A DNA stretch of 64,000 nucleotides from Vreelandella zhaodongensis. GTDB lineage: Bacteria > Pseudomonadota > Gammaproteobacteria > Pseudomonadales > Halomonadaceae. Below are positions 35,106 to 44,656 of the stretch, piece after piece (position 1 is the stretch's first letter; every line of letters starts with the position of its first letter). The stretch is taken from NCBI RefSeq assembly GCF_013415115.1, contig NZ_JACCDD010000010.1, positions 1-64,000 on the forward strand. The letters are read 5' to 3'. A model generated the notes under the pieces. It had not been told where the DNA came from and made no database searches. It saw only the letters and a program-made list of their open reading frames with translations. The translations under genes were made by a program, and so were the position numbers.

Positions 35106-35876
35106 TTATTCTTCGCCGAAGTAACGGGCGAAAATTTCATCATAGGTGCCGTCGTCTTGAAGTTCAGCTAATGCGTCGTTGAACCTCTCTGCCAGTGCTT
35201 CGTCACGCTGGCGGAAGGCGATACCAAAGCCGTCTCCGAAGTACTCTTTAGGTTCGCTGACCTGTTCACCAACGACAACGTAGTCAGTGTCTTCGTTATT
35301 GAGCAGGGTGGATTGGCCAATCGGGAAGTCCAGGAAAACGATATCCAAGCGCTGTGCCTGCATATCTAGCACCATGTCGTCCGCCGTGGAGTAGCGGCTG
35401 ATGCTGGCAATGCTGTTGAAGTTGTCAGTGACGAAGTTGTCTTGCAGCGTACCGCGTTGAACGCCAATCGTTTTACCCGCCAAGGTTTCTTCATTGGCTT
35501 CGGTAATATCCAGAGTGCTGGGCGCGAACCAAGCAGATGGCATAGTGATGTAGGGGTCGGAGAACAGTACCTGCTGGCGGCGCTCATCGTTGATCGTCAT
35601 TGATGACATGATAGCGTCGTAGTTGCGGGACAATAGGCCAGGAATAATACCATCCCACTCCTGTTCAACCCACTCGCAGGTAACGCCGATGCGATCACAT
35701 AGCGCATTACCTAAATCGATATCAAAACCGGTCAACTCGCCATCGGCAGTACGGTACTCCATCGGTTCGTAAGGAACGTCGACGCCAATACGTACATGGT
35801 CGTAGTCTCGCGCCTGGGCAGAAGAAGCTGCCGCGATTGCTAGGCCAAGCACAGACATTGTTAGTAATTTTTTCAT
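35106..35876 (-). CDS. Basic amino-acid ABC transporter binding protein (paralog 3)
   Basis: This 256-aa periplasmic receptor has a signal peptide ending SAQA (~22) and a mature start RDYDHVRIGVDVPYEPMEY. The SBP_bac_3 fold is complete with FDIDLGNALCDRI and VQRGTLQDNF. It is nearest to the permease genes, so it is probably the main partner of the HisQMP-type transporter. An inverted repeat GTTTGAC/GTCAAAC lies ~100 bp upstream of its start. Confidence 0.92.
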   Translation of the reverse strand: MKKLLTMSVLGLAIAAASSAQARDYDHVRIGVDVPYEPMEYRTADGELTGFDIDLGNALCDRIGVTCEWVEQEWDGIIPGLLSRNYDAIMSSMTINDERRQQVLFSDPYITMPSAWFAPSTLDITEANEETLAGKTIGVQRGTLQDNFVTDNFNSIASISRYSTADDMVLDMQAQRLDIVFLDFPIGQSTLLNNEDTDYVVVGEQVSEPKEYFGDGFGIAFRQRDEALAERFNDALAELQDDGTYDEIFARYFGEE

Positions 35877-35978
35877 TCTTTTACTCCGTAGGAAGCTGGT
35901 TCACCAGAAGTTATCTTCTTTAACGTACCCCAGGTTGGCGCAAACGAAAAGAGCTATCTTAACTGTGAACCAACGTTT

Positions 35979-36000
35979 GTTTGACGGTCGTCAGTCAAAC
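35979..36000. promoter_or_regulatory. Inverted repeat in front of paralog 3
   Basis: GTTTGAC-ggtcgtca-GTCAAAC is a perfect 7-bp dyad 103 bp upstream of the start at 35876, in the gap after the permease operon. It could be an operator; no regulator is identified. Confidence 0.35.
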
Positions 36001-36073
36001 CTTATTGTTGTGGCTAGGCGACTTTTGCTAGGTGCTTTGTCGCTAAGTATAATTTTCCTTAAGTACAGTGTCG

Positions 36074-36805
36074 CTAGGTGTTTTGTGGCCTTAAGTGAGC
36101 TAACAGCTTTTTCTCCAAGAAGCGGAAGAAATACAAAATGGCAAATGTCAGGCAGAGGTAGATAGCTGCTACAAACAGGAAGGCTTCAAAGGGGGCGTAG
36201 AAACGGGCATAGACAAAGCGAGCTGCGCCTGTGAGATCCATCAGTGTCACAACGCTGGCAATCGCGCTGGCGTGAAGCATAAAGATCACCTCGTTGCCAT
36301 AGGCTGGCAGGGCACGTCGGAAGGCACTGGGCAGAATAATACGCCGCATCATTAGGCTTTGAGACATACCGTAGGCGCGGGCCGCCTCAATTTCACCTTT
36401 CGCTGTGGCTTTGATAGCACCGCGGAAAATCTCGGTGGTATAAGCGGCCGTGTTAAGCGTGAAGGCAATCAGCGCCGGATAGAACGCTTCTCTCAGAATC
36501 GGCCATAAGAAGGTTTGTTGAATGCCATCGATAAACACCACACCGTAATAAATGATGTAGAGCTGAATCAGAAGTGGCGTACCACGAAATACATAGGTGT
36601 AAAAGTAGACTGGCAGACTAATCCACTTACGCTTTGAGCTGCGCATAATAGCGAGCGGTACGGCGAGCACTAACCCTGCCAACAGCGAAAGAAAGACGAG
36701 CTGGCTAGTGGTCACCAGTCCTTCCCAGTAATAGCCCAGGGTGGTAGGGGTGAAAATTAGGTTACCAGCCAGCAGGTCGTTGAACCACGCAGAAATATCC
36801 AGCAT
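36074..36805 (-). CDS. Basic amino-acid ABC transporter permease (HisM-type)
   Basis: This 243-aa inner-membrane permease has five spans and the family signature EIFRGAIKATAKGEIEAARA (EAA loop contacting the ATPase) and an early FRGTPLLIQLY motif. ATG at 36805 follows the HisQ stop by one base; the longer frame overlaps that gene and is unlikely. It works with the HisQ and HisP homologues encoded upstream. Confidence 0.93.
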   Translation of the reverse strand: MLDISAWFNDLLAGNLIFTPTTLGYYWEGLVTTSQLVFLSLLAGLVLAVPLAIMRSSKRKWISLPVYFYTYVFRGTPLLIQLYIIYYGVVFIDGIQQTFLWPILREAFYPALIAFTLNTAAYTTEIFRGAIKATAKGEIEAARAYGMSQSLMMRRIILPSAFRRALPAYGNEVIFMLHASAIASVVTLMDLTGAARFVYARFYAPFEAFLFVAAIYLCLTFAILYFFRFLEKKLLAHLRPQNT

Positions 36806-36806
36806 T

Positions 36807-37508
36807 TCACTGCCCCCCAAAGCCGATGTCGTAACGTTTTTGTAGCCGCGCAAAAATCCACTCGGATACACTGGCAATCAGTAAATAAACCGCCGCTACA
36901 GGAAGTAAGAAAGCGAAGGGTTCATGAGTGGCTCGGGATGCTTCTGCGGCTACACGCACCATGTCAGTCAAGCCGATTACCGAGACTAGGGCAGTGGTTT
37001 TGAGCAGCACCATCCAGTTGTTAGATAAGCCGGGGAGCGCATGGCGCATCATCTGTGGAAAGCGGATGCGTCGAAATACCAGCATATTACTCATTCCGTA
37101 CGCTTTGCCTGCTTCGATCTGACCGTTATCAACGGCCATAAAGGCACCGCGGAAGGTTTCTCCCATATAAGCACCAAAGATAAAGCCAATGGTAAGAACA
37201 CCTGCTGCAAATGCATTGAAATTTATATAAAAATCAATGTCATAGTTGTAGTAGAGTACGTCGCTGAGGGCATTGAAACCGATCTGGCCGCCAAAAAACA
37301 GCAGCATCATCAGTACTAAGTCGGGTACGCCACGAATGACAGTGGTGTAAACCGTTGCGGTGCGGTGTAGCAGCCAGCTACGCGACATCTTGGCAGTCGC
37401 GGTGAGTAGACCCAGTATAATCGCCAGAATAAGCGACAGGACTGCTAATTGAAGTGTGACGCCCGCCCCTTCGATCAGGCGGGGGCCGTAACCTTGCAAA
37501 TCAAGCAT
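36807..37508 (-). CDS. Basic amino-acid ABC transporter permease (HisQ-type)
   Basis: This 233-aa permease has about five spans; TVIRGVPDLVLMMLLFFGG and ETFRGAFMAVDNGQIEAGKA (EAA loop) are typical. It starts 15 bp after the ATPase gene stop and is immediately followed by the HisM-type gene, giving a heterodimeric channel. Confidence 0.93.
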   Translation of the reverse strand: MLDLQGYGPRLIEGAGVTLQLAVLSLILAIILGLLTATAKMSRSWLLHRTATVYTTVIRGVPDLVLMMLLFFGGQIGFNALSDVLYYNYDIDFYINFNAFAAGVLTIGFIFGAYMGETFRGAFMAVDNGQIEAGKAYGMSNMLVFRRIRFPQMMRHALPGLSNNWMVLLKTTALVSVIGLTDMVRVAAEASRATHEPFAFLLPVAAVYLLIASVSEWIFARLQKRYDIGFGGQ

Positions 37509-37523
37509 GGTATGCCTCGCAGA

Positions 37524-38294
37524 TCAGTATTTGGGGGCTAGGAATTGCTTTAGGCGCGGTGATTGCGGGTTGCCGAGTACATCTGCAGGCGCACCAGCTT
37601 CTTCCACTAAACCTTCGTGCAGGTAAATCACTTTGCTGGATACATCTCTGGCAAAGCTCATTTCGTGGGTCACTACCACCATCGTGCGGCCCTCATCGGC
37701 TAAGTCACGCATGACCTTTAGTACATCGCCAACAAGCTCTGGGTCGAGTGCTGATGTAGGCTCGTCAAACAGCATTACTTCAGGATCCATTGCCAGCGCT
37801 CGGGCAATGGCACCTCGTTGTTGTTGACCACCGGACATTTGTGCTGGGTAAGCATTGGCACGTGCGCTTAACCCAACGCGCTCCAGCAGGGCGTGAGCTT
37901 GCTCCACCGCCTCTTTTTTGGGTTTGCCCAAGACATGAATAGGCGCTTCGATGATGTTTTCAAGCAGCGTCAAATGAGCCCACAGATTAAAACTTTGGAA
38001 GACCATCGACAGCTTGGCACGCATTTGTACCACTTGCTTCCAGTCAGCGGGTTCACGACCATGCTTGGTAGTTTTAAAGCGTATTTGTTCGCCGTGGACG
38101 AAAAGCTCGCCATCGTCAGGCTGTTCCAGCAGGTTCATACAGCGCAAGAAGGTGCTCTTGCCTGACCCAGAAGCACCGATAAGAGTGATGACATCACCCT
38201 TTTGAGCTTCGAGTGAGAGGCCTTTGAGTACCTCTGTATCGCCAAAGCGCTTTTTTATATTGCGCACTTCTAGGGGGGTAGGCGTAACGGCCAT
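37524..38294 (-). CDS. Basic amino-acid ABC transporter ATP-binding protein (HisP-type)
   Basis: This 256-aa ATPase has Walker A GASGSGKST (~38-46), signature MSGGQQQR, Walker B VMLFDEPTSALD and a switch His in VVVTHEMSFA. The extended HisP/ArtP insertion (QIRFKTTKHGREPADWKQ) suggests a lysine-arginine-ornithine-histidine system. ATG 38294 with GGAG upstream was chosen over the frame opening at 38330. It is first in the operon. Confidence 0.94.
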   Translation of the reverse strand: MAVTPTPLEVRNIKKRFGDTEVLKGLSLEAQKGDVITLIGASGSGKSTFLRCMNLLEQPDDGELFVHGEQIRFKTTKHGREPADWKQVVQMRAKLSMVFQSFNLWAHLTLLENIIEAPIHVLGKPKKEAVEQAHALLERVGLSARANAYPAQMSGGQQQRGAIARALAMDPEVMLFDEPTSALDPELVGDVLKVMRDLADEGRTMVVVTHEMSFARDVSSKVIYLHEGLVEEAGAPADVLGNPQSPRLKQFLAPKY

Positions 38295-38535
38295 AATGTA
38301 GGCTCCAGTACAGGGTTGCCGCAGCAGCAACAGGTTTAAAACATATGCTTGATTGGCGGCTGGCGCGAAAAAAGGGGCGATTCTATCAGGCCTTGCGTAT
38401 ATTGCGCGCTTTCCTTACATGCTAAATAGGGAAGGCAGCTGTCTTTTAGCATATTCGCAGGACTTGAATCACCTCTACGTTATTGTTGTTAATACAATTT
38501 ATTTTTTGCCATGGTCAGCGTGATAGTGTGGAAAG

Positions 38536-39519
38536 CTAAGCAGCGTGCGTTGGCGTAACCAATAGCGCTGCCCGTGCGCCAATCTCGACTTGTGAGTTGG
38601 GAAATACCACATGTAATGGTGTATCGCCGACAATAAAATCACCTGCCACGCTGTCCTTTGCTAGACAGGTGCCTGGCTCAAAACGGCTAAAATTAGGTAC
38701 GTCTTCATCAAAACAGAGGCTAAAGGCCTCTGCCTGGCGCATTAGTTCATGCTTAACTTGGAAAAATGTCATCATTTGAGCAGGTTTCTTGGGGGGCTCC
38801 TCCCCAGCGCTGAGAGTGCAAATGAGCGTTAGCATTGGCGCTAACGCAGCCATATCGTTTTTTCCAAACGGAGCCACACGCCCCAGTTCGAAAGTAAACG
38901 CTTGGGCTGCGTGATAGTGCTTGCTGTAGTGAGAGAATGTCCAGCTGTGTTGGTGCTGGTGCAGTACTGCCTGCATATCCGCCGCCGCTAGCCATTGCCA
39001 CTGTTCAGGGGCAATCACGGTTTCCGCGTAGGGTTCTACGACGAAGCGGGTGTAGAGGCTGCCGCGGATGGCTGTGTGTAAATCGTAGTGGAGTTTGGGT
39101 AGCGCTTGATGGCGGTCATAAAAGGCATCTATTGCTGACATTAATTCGCGAGCCCGGTCAGGCTCCTCACCTGTCTCGGTAAGTTCGCGGTTAAATAAGC
39201 GGTTAAGATTCGTCGTGATAAAGCGCTGCTGAGCCTTCAGGGCAGGGATGTTACCTAAAATCACTAGTACTGGAGCACCTAACGTCACCGTGCCAGCTTC
39301 AATGGCAGATAGCCAGTTACCCAGTAATTCCACCGGTGCTGTTTCGTTGCCATGTATCGCGGCTGAAAACACGCAGGCATGCGCAACTGGGCGAACGTTA
39401 CTCGGAGTTATCTCCAAAATTCCCGGTGCATGCAGTTGGTAGGTACCGCTAGCAAAGCGGCCTAACCGCGGTATGGGATATTTGCCATCGAGCGTCCAAT
39501 CAAGCCATTGGCCAAGCAT
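38536..39519 (-). CDS. astE: Succinylglutamate desuccinylase
   Basis: This 327-aa zinc enzyme performs the last step of the AST arginine-degradation pathway, releasing glutamate and succinate. The zinc site HGNETAPVELL (His and Glu) and later LHYDLHTAIRG (His) are present, along with FTFELGRVAPFG near the catalytic Glu. The other ast genes are not in this window. Placement next to a basic amino-acid transporter supports arginine use. Confidence 0.92.
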   Translation of the reverse strand: MLGQWLDWTLDGKYPIPRLGRFASGTYQLHAPGILEITPSNVRPVAHACVFSAAIHGNETAPVELLGNWLSAIEAGTVTLGAPVLVILGNIPALKAQQRFITTNLNRLFNRELTETGEEPDRARELMSAIDAFYDRHQALPKLHYDLHTAIRGSLYTRFVVEPYAETVIAPEQWQWLAAADMQAVLHQHQHSWTFSHYSKHYHAAQAFTFELGRVAPFGKNDMAALAPMLTLICTLSAGEEPPKKPAQMMTFFQVKHELMRQAEAFSLCFDEDVPNFSRFEPGTCLAKDSVAGDFIVGDTPLHVVFPNSQVEIGARAALLVTPTHAA

Positions 39520-39649
39520 GAAGTTTTCCTTGCGCAGGGAGCGTCAGCTTTTTGTAATGTTGTACCTTTAACATGATGAAGCGTTATCACAAGGGGGGAC
39601 GTCGATAGCATGAAAAACGCAGGTGCGAACATGAAAATTAACCCATAAA

Positions 39650-39688
39650 AAAACGCCTATACGGATTGATGTATAAGCGTTTTCATTT
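39650..39688 (-). terminator. Terminator associated with the hemerythrin-like relic
   Basis: AAAACGC-c-TATAC / GTATA-a-GCGTTTT forms a stem with one mismatch. On the minus strand it ends in T7, fitting a terminator for the relic at 39713-39853; the plus side is also T-rich. Confidence 0.6.
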
Positions 39689-39712
39689 TTAGTTTTTGCT
39701 AATTATGGGGCG

Positions 39713-39853
39713 TTAATCAGCCTGCTGCCGTCGCATTTCAGACTGGTAATCCATTGCAAACGACGACTTTTGTTGCATCCTTAATCCGTGGCCCGCTGAC
39801 GGAAACACTTCTTGCTCTTCTTCATCGAGGTAATGAGTGACAAGGTGCTGAAA
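39713..39853 (-). pseudogene. Hemerythrin-domain C-terminal remnant
   Basis: Minus-strand translation gives HLVTHYLDEEEQEVFPSAGH and ends DYQSEMRRQQAD with a TAA. The HxxxHxxxEEEE-V-FP pattern is the last iron-binding helix of hemerythrin HHE proteins. A TAA lies directly upstream in frame and the first helices are missing, so it is a truncated relic that kept its terminator. Confidence 0.6.
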
Positions 39854-40109
39854 TTATTTTGTTAGCGGAGATTGTTAAAAAAAGATGGGCGTAAAAGGGG
39901 GAGGTAGGCAAGCTAGCGTTAAAAGTACAAGGCGGAAAGCAGCGTTGCCCATCGACAAAATCGAAGGAGCGCATCGAAAACATTCGCTTTTTTCTACGCT
40001 GAGCTGAGCTATTTTATTAGTAGATTTTCACAAGCCCGAGACGGGTGGTGAATAGCAGCATCGATAGCACTATCAATAGCACTATCAATAGCACTACAAG
40101 GAGTGAGTA
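39854..40109. repeat. wrbA upstream region with a 12-bp tandem repeat
   Basis: No gene is seen here. At 40060-40095 three direct copies of ATCRATAGCACT lie right before the AAGGAG of wrbA, and thus probably within its 5' untranslated region. Confidence 0.7.
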
Positions 40110-40709
40110 ATGACAAAGGTATTAGTTCTTTATTATTCCATGTACGGCCATATAGATACGCTAGCCGCTGCGGTGGCAGAGGGCGCGAAAAGTGTTGATG
40201 GTGTTGAAGTTGCCGTCAAACGTGTTCCTGAAACCATGCCAGAAGGCGCATTCAAAAATGCTGGCGGTAAACAGGACTTCACCACGCCAGAGGCGACTCC
40301 ACAAGAGCTTGCTGACTACGACGCAATCATTTTCGGCACGCCAACACGGTTTGGTAATATGGCGGGCCAGATGCGTACTTTCTTAGATCAAACAGGTGGG
40401 CTGTGGGCCAATGGTGCGCTGCGTGGCAAGGTGGCGAGTGTGTTTACCTCCACTGGTACTGGCGGCGGTGATGAAATGACGATTACCTCTACCTGGACGA
40501 CGCTGGCGCACCACGGCATGGTGATTGTGCCGATTGGCTATGGCATCGAAGAGCAGTTTGATATTTCTAAAGTGAGCGGTGGAACACCCTATGGGGCATC
40601 CACGCTTGCCGGCGGCGACGGTTCACGTCAGCCAGATGACCGTGAGCTGAAAATTGCCCGTTTCCAGGGCAAGCATGTCGCAGAAATTGCCGCGAAGCTG
40701 GCGAGCTAA
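40110..40709 (+). CDS. wrbA: NAD(P)H:quinone oxidoreductase, type IV
   Basis: This 199-aa flavodoxin-fold FMN enzyme reduces quinones by two electrons, avoiding radical formation. [12 protein letters not shown] forms the FMN phosphate loop; [25 protein letters not shown] and [11 protein letters not shown] are WrbA signatures. AAGGAG precedes the ATG. A perfect terminator follows, so it is monocistronic, likely stress-induced. Confidence 0.95.
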   Translation: MTKVLVLYYSMYGHIDTLAAAVAEGAKSVDGVEVAVKRVPETMPEGAFKNAGGKQDFTTPEATPQELADYDAIIFGTPTRFGNMAGQMRTFLDQTGGLWANGALRGKVASVFTSTGTGGGDEMTITSTWTTLAHHGMVIVPIGYGIEEQFDISKVSGGTPYGASTLAGGDGSRQPDDRELKIARFQGKHVAEIAAKLAS

Positions 40710-40733
40710 CACCCGCCAACATGCTAGAGACGC

Positions 40734-40765
40734 AATGCCTCACTGCTTAACAGTGAGGCATTTTT
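40734..40765 (+). terminator. Rho-independent terminator of wrbA
   Basis: AATGCCTCACTG-cttaa-CAGTGAGGCATT followed by TTT is a perfect 12-bp stem and likely also serves the converging gene ending at 40767. Confidence 0.93.
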
Positions 40766-40766
40766 G

Positions 40767-41840
40767 TTAGCTGCCAATACGTTCAGCAATTGCTTGGCCT
40801 AGGCTTAGCGTATTTCCTTGCCCGCCAATATCGCGGGTGAGCACTTGGTTATTGCCTTCGCTCAACACATCTTCAATGGCTTTTACCATCGTATCGGCGG
40901 CTTCTTGATAGCCCAGGTGCTCTAGCATCATGGCCCCCGACCAGATTTGGCCAATAGGGTTGGCAATACCTTTGCCTGCGATGTCTGGTGCGCTACCGTG
41001 AACCGGCTCAAACAGGCTGGGGAATTTGCCTTCTGGGTTGATATTGGCAGAGGGCGCAATGCCGATAGTGCCCGTGCAGGCTGGTCCAAGGTCTGAAAGG
41101 ATATCGCCAAACAGATTGCTGCCGACCACCACATCAAACCAGTCTGGGTGCAGTACAAAGTTAGCGGTCAGAATATCGATGTGGAATTTATCTACTGCAA
41201 TGTCGGGATACTGTTTTGCCATTTCGGCAACCCGCTCATCCCAGTAGGGCATGGTGATTGAAATGCCGTTGGACTTGGTGGCCGAGGTAAGCTTTTTACG
41301 CGGGCGGGTTTGCGCAAGGTTAAACGCATACTTCAGCACCCGATCGACGCCGATGCGGCTCATTACCGTCTCTTGAAGAACAACCTCACGCTCGGTGCCT
41401 TCGAACATTTTGCCACCGACACTTGAATATTCTCCTTCGGTGTTTTCGCGCACCACGTAAAAATCGATATCGCCCGGCTCACGGCCTGCTAATGGACTTT
41501 TGATGCCGGGCATGAGTTTGCAGGGGCGCAGGTTGATGTATTGATCAAATTGGCGGCGAAACTGGAGCAGTGAGCCCCACAGTGAAATATGGTCGGGCAC
41601 TTTGTCGGGCCAGCCAACGGCCCCGTAAAACAGCGCATCAAAACTCTTAAGCTGATCGAACCAGTCGTCGGGCAGCATTTTGCCGTGCTCTAAATAGTAA
41701 TCGCAGCTACCAAATTCAAAGGTGGTGAGTGCCAGGTCAATGTTGAAACGCTTTGCGGCAGCTTCCAGGGCGCGAATACCTTCGGGCATGACTTCGGTAC
41801 CAATACCGTCGCCAGCGATGACTGCAATACGGTGGACCAT
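40767..41840 (-). CDS. Tartrate / D-malate dehydrogenase (decarboxylating)
   Basis: This 357-aa NAD-dependent beta-decarboxylating dehydrogenase has the isopropylmalate dehydrogenase fold with substrate-site differences typical of the TtuC/DmlA group: VVRENTEGEYSSVGG, TSATKSNGISITMPYW, and NLFGDILSDLGPACTGTIG. AGGAG lies before the ATG. Whether tartrate, D-malate or both are used cannot be decided from sequence. Confidence 0.9.
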   Translation of the reverse strand: MVHRIAVIAGDGIGTEVMPEGIRALEAAAKRFNIDLALTTFEFGSCDYYLEHGKMLPDDWFDQLKSFDALFYGAVGWPDKVPDHISLWGSLLQFRRQFDQYINLRPCKLMPGIKSPLAGREPGDIDFYVVRENTEGEYSSVGGKMFEGTEREVVLQETVMSRIGVDRVLKYAFNLAQTRPRKKLTSATKSNGISITMPYWDERVAEMAKQYPDIAVDKFHIDILTANFVLHPDWFDVVVGSNLFGDILSDLGPACTGTIGIAPSANINPEGKFPSLFEPVHGSAPDIAGKGIANPIGQIWSGAMMLEHLGYQEAADTMVKAIEDVLSEGNNQVLTRDIGGQGNTLSLGQAIAERIGS

Positions 41841-41857
41841 AGTGGCTCCTTGTGTTG

Positions 41858-42418
41858 TTAGCGTTCGGGACAGGTTTGATCTTGTACGACGTCAATCAAC
41901 TCATCGGTAGGAAAATTAAGCTCAGCGGCGCGTTGGCGCAGTCGCTCTTCCACCGTGCTTTCCATGGTTGGCGTGCGCGAGAGAATCCATAGGTAGTTGC
42001 GATTCGGGCCTGATACCAGCGCCCACTGATAGTTGTCGTCCAGTTCTAAAATGTTGTAGCCGCCGTAGAAAGGGCCAAAGAAACTGACTTTTAAGCGCCC
42101 GACGCTTTCATCGTCAATAAAGTAGGCACGGCCTTCGGCCTCATTCCACTCTTGCTCTGTGAGATTGTAGCCACGGTTGATGACGCGTACGCCGCCGTCG
42201 TCACGCAGGCTGTAGTCAGCCGTAACGCAGTCTAAGTTGCGCTCAAAGGAGTGATCTAGGCGGGCGATTTCATACCATTGACCTAAATAATGGTTAAGTT
42301 CAAAGCCTGTGACAGGCTCTGTGCCGTCAGGAATGCCGGTGCAGCCAGCCAACAAGAGGCCGTTTAATGCCACGATACCCATCCCTTTTCCTACTGTTTT
42401 TTTTGGGGATTTTCCCAT
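41858..42418 (-). CDS. blc: Outer-membrane lipocalin (Blc-like lipoprotein)
   Basis: This ~186-aa protein has a lipoprotein signal ending at lipobox LLAGC and a lipocalin barrel. The first conserved region is NHYLGQWYEIARLDHSFERN and a later one YNILELDDNYQWALVSGPNR. It probably binds lipids in the outer membrane. The frame extends to ATG 42475, giving an unusually long leader; ATG 42418 yields a normal 26-residue signal. It lies 17 bp after the dehydrogenase start side in the same direction. Confidence 0.88.
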   Translation of the reverse strand: MGKSPKKTVGKGMGIVALNGLLLAGCTGIPDGTEPVTGFELNHYLGQWYEIARLDHSFERNLDCVTADYSLRDDGGVRVINRGYNLTEQEWNEAEGRAYFIDDESVGRLKVSFFGPFYGGYNILELDDNYQWALVSGPNRNYLWILSRTPTMESTVEERLRQRAAELNFPTDELIDVVQDQTCPER

Positions 42419-42646
42419 GGCCTTTTCCGTGACTCTCTCCATTACATTGCGTGGCGTTTGTGCAGAGATGGGCATCACACGGTCCTTTTTAATGAATGGT
42501 ATATAAGTGTTAAACCTATCAGTATGAAGAAATAAGCGCTATGTGGGCTGCCTTTTAGCGAAGCTTCTCTGGTGATGAGGGGGAAATGCGCTATGTTGAT
42601 TCTGTGCTGAAGATCCTCTTGCAAGACTGACAACAATGGAGTGTTT

Positions 42647-43066
42647 ATGTGGCATCAACAAGAGATTCATCTGTCGGCAATGCCTAGAGGCTTTCATCTG
42701 ATTACCGATGAGATTGCCAGAGCATTGCCGTGCTTAGCAGAGTGTAGCCGGGGACTGCTGCATCTTCAGTTAATGCATACGTCTGCATCGCTGACCCTGA
42801 ATGAAAACACCGACCCTGACGTGCGCCATGACCTAGATGCCTTTATACGTCGTTTGGTGCCTGAAGGACTGAACTATTTTCAGCACACATTAGAAGGACC
42901 TGACGATATGCCTGCTCATGTTGCATCAAGTTTATTAGGCACTCAGCTTACCGTTGCTGTTCGTGATGGTCGGCTCGCGCTGGGCACGTGGCAGGGGATT
43001 TGGCTAGGCGAGCACCGGGAGCAGGGAGGTTCGAGGCGCGTTATAGTGACATTAACTGGTTGCTAG
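42647..43066 (+). CDS. yjbQ: YjbQ family protein (UPF0047, secondary thiamine-phosphate synthase)
   Basis: This 139-aa protein matches YjbQ/UPF0047: [19 protein letters not shown] and [18 protein letters not shown] hold the conserved His and Glu residues. E. coli YjbQ has weak thiamine-phosphate synthase activity; its true role is unsettled. The start at 42647 has GGAG five bases upstream, better than ATG 42641. Confidence 0.92.
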   Translation: MWHQQEIHLSAMPRGFHLITDEIARALPCLAECSRGLLHLQLMHTSASLTLNENTDPDVRHDLDAFIRRLVPEGLNYFQHTLEGPDDMPAHVASSLLGTQLTVAVRDGRLALGTWQGIWLGEHREQGGSRRVIVTLTGC

Positions 43067-43179
43067 TGATAATGCGGGTGTTGATACGGCAGATGTACTA
43101 ATTTTCCATTTTTCTTGCCATTTTGGTGCAACCGTGAAGAATGATGCGCCTTCATTGTTATAAAAAAGGTGCGTTACGT

Positions 43180-44631
43180 ATGGATTTTACTATTCCACCC
43201 CTGTTGACGGCGATGGTTGATCGCGGCAACGGGCTGCTATGGGGCAGTGTGCTGATTTATCTGCTGATCGGTGCTGGTCTCTATTTTACCGTTATGACTC
43301 GCGGTATCCAGGTGCGTTATTTCGGTCACATGTTCAAGCTGCTGCGCAGCTCACGCCAGTCTAATGGCGGTATTTCGTCGTTTCAGGCGCTGTCCACCAG
43401 TTTGGCGGCAAGGGTAGGCACTGGTAACTTAGCCGGTGTAGCAGTGGCGATTTATTTTGGTGGTCCCGGCGCGATTTTCTGGATGTGGATGACCGCGATG
43501 GTCGGTATGGCGACTAGTTTTGTGGAGTCTACCCTGGCGCAGGCGTACAAGGTGGATCACGGTGACAATACTTTCCGTGGTGGCCCTGCCCGCTATATTG
43601 AGCGTGGTTTGGGATTGCGCTGGCTGGCGGTGCTGTTTTCAATCTGCCTGATCATTGCCTTTGGGCTGGCGTTTAACAGCGTGCAGGCTAACTCCATCGC
43701 CCAGGCAATGGAGCAGGCATTTGCCATTCCCACTTGGGCCATGGGCTTGGTACTGATGGCGGTGGTTGCGCCGATTATCTTTGGCGGCTTGAAGTCCATC
43801 GCGAAAGTGGCTGAATTGGTTGTGCCGCTAATGGCTCTCCTGTACTTAGTATTGGCGCTAGTGGTCGTAGGCCTGAATATCAGTGATTTGCCCGCCGCGT
43901 TTATGACGATCATTAAAAGTGCCTTTGGTATTGAACAGGCAGCTGGTGGTGCAATGGGGTATGCCATTTCCCAGGCCATCATGAGTGGTATTCAGCGCGG
44001 CCTGTTTTCCAATGAGGCCGGTATGGGCTCGGCACCTAATGCTGCCGCGACAGCAAGCACGCGACCTAATCATCCGGCCGCACAAGGGTTTATCCAGATG
44101 CTAGGTGTGTTCTTGGATACCTTGGTAATTTGTACCGCCACCGCTGCTATTATCATCATGGCAGGCCCTGAGCTGCTCATGAGTGACGAAAACAACGGCA
44201 TCCAGTTGACTCAGATGGCGCTTTCTAGCCACGTGGGCGAGTGGGGCGGTATGTTTATTGCCGTGGCAATCTTGCTGTTTGCGTTTACTTCGGTGATTGC
44301 TAACTACTCTTATGGGGAGTCCAACATTGAGTACTTGGCTGGCCGTCGCGCGCCGGTTGCGGTATTGATTTACCGTTTGGCTGTATTGGGAATGGTCATG
44401 GTGGGCTCAGTGGCAAGTCTGGGCGCGATCTGGAACTTTGCGGACCTTTCCATGGGCATGATGGCGATCATTAACTTAGTCGCTATTCTGTTGCTATCGC
44501 CGATTGCCTTTGCGCTGTTCCGCGACTACGACACACAGCTTAAAGCTGGCAAAGAGCCGGTATTTGATCCAAGCCAATTCCCCAAACTGGCAGACAAAGT
44601 AGATCCTAACGCATGGCCAAAGCGGAAATAA
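43180..44631 (+). CDS. Sodium:alanine/glycine symporter (AGCS family)
   Basis: This ~483-aa inner-membrane carrier has about 11 spans. Family motifs are FQALSTSLAARVGTGNLAGV, PGAIFWMWMTAMVGMATSF and FSNEAGMGSAPNAAAT. It imports alanine or glycine with sodium, fitting a halophile. ATG 43180 (MDFTIPP) with AAGGTG upstream was chosen over ATG 43141. It is followed by a strong terminator. Confidence 0.93.
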   Translation: MDFTIPPLLTAMVDRGNGLLWGSVLIYLLIGAGLYFTVMTRGIQVRYFGHMFKLLRSSRQSNGGISSFQALSTSLAARVGTGNLAGVAVAIYFGGPGAIFWMWMTAMVGMATSFVESTLAQAYKVDHGDNTFRGGPARYIERGLGLRWLAVLFSICLIIAFGLAFNSVQANSIAQAMEQAFAIPTWAMGLVLMAVVAPIIFGGLKSIAKVAELVVPLMALLYLVLALVVVGLNISDLPAAFMTIIKSAFGIEQAAGGAMGYAISQAIMSGIQRGLFSNEAGMGSAPNAAATASTRPNHPAAQGFIQMLGVFLDTLVICTATAAIIIMAGPELLMSDENNGIQLTQMALSSHVGEWGGMFIAVAILLFAFTSVIANYSYGESNIEYLAGRRAPVAVLIYRLAVLGMVMVGSVASLGAIWNFADLSMGMMAIINLVAILLLSPIAFALFRDYDTQLKAGKEPVFDPSQFPKLADKVDPNAWPKRK

Positions 44632-44656
44632 CCGCTATCCATTAACGTTATGGATG

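Noticed and set aside
43141-43179. Glycine riboswitch upstream of the AGCS symporter
   Set aside because: The 113-bp gap lacks the conserved aptamer core and tandem structure.
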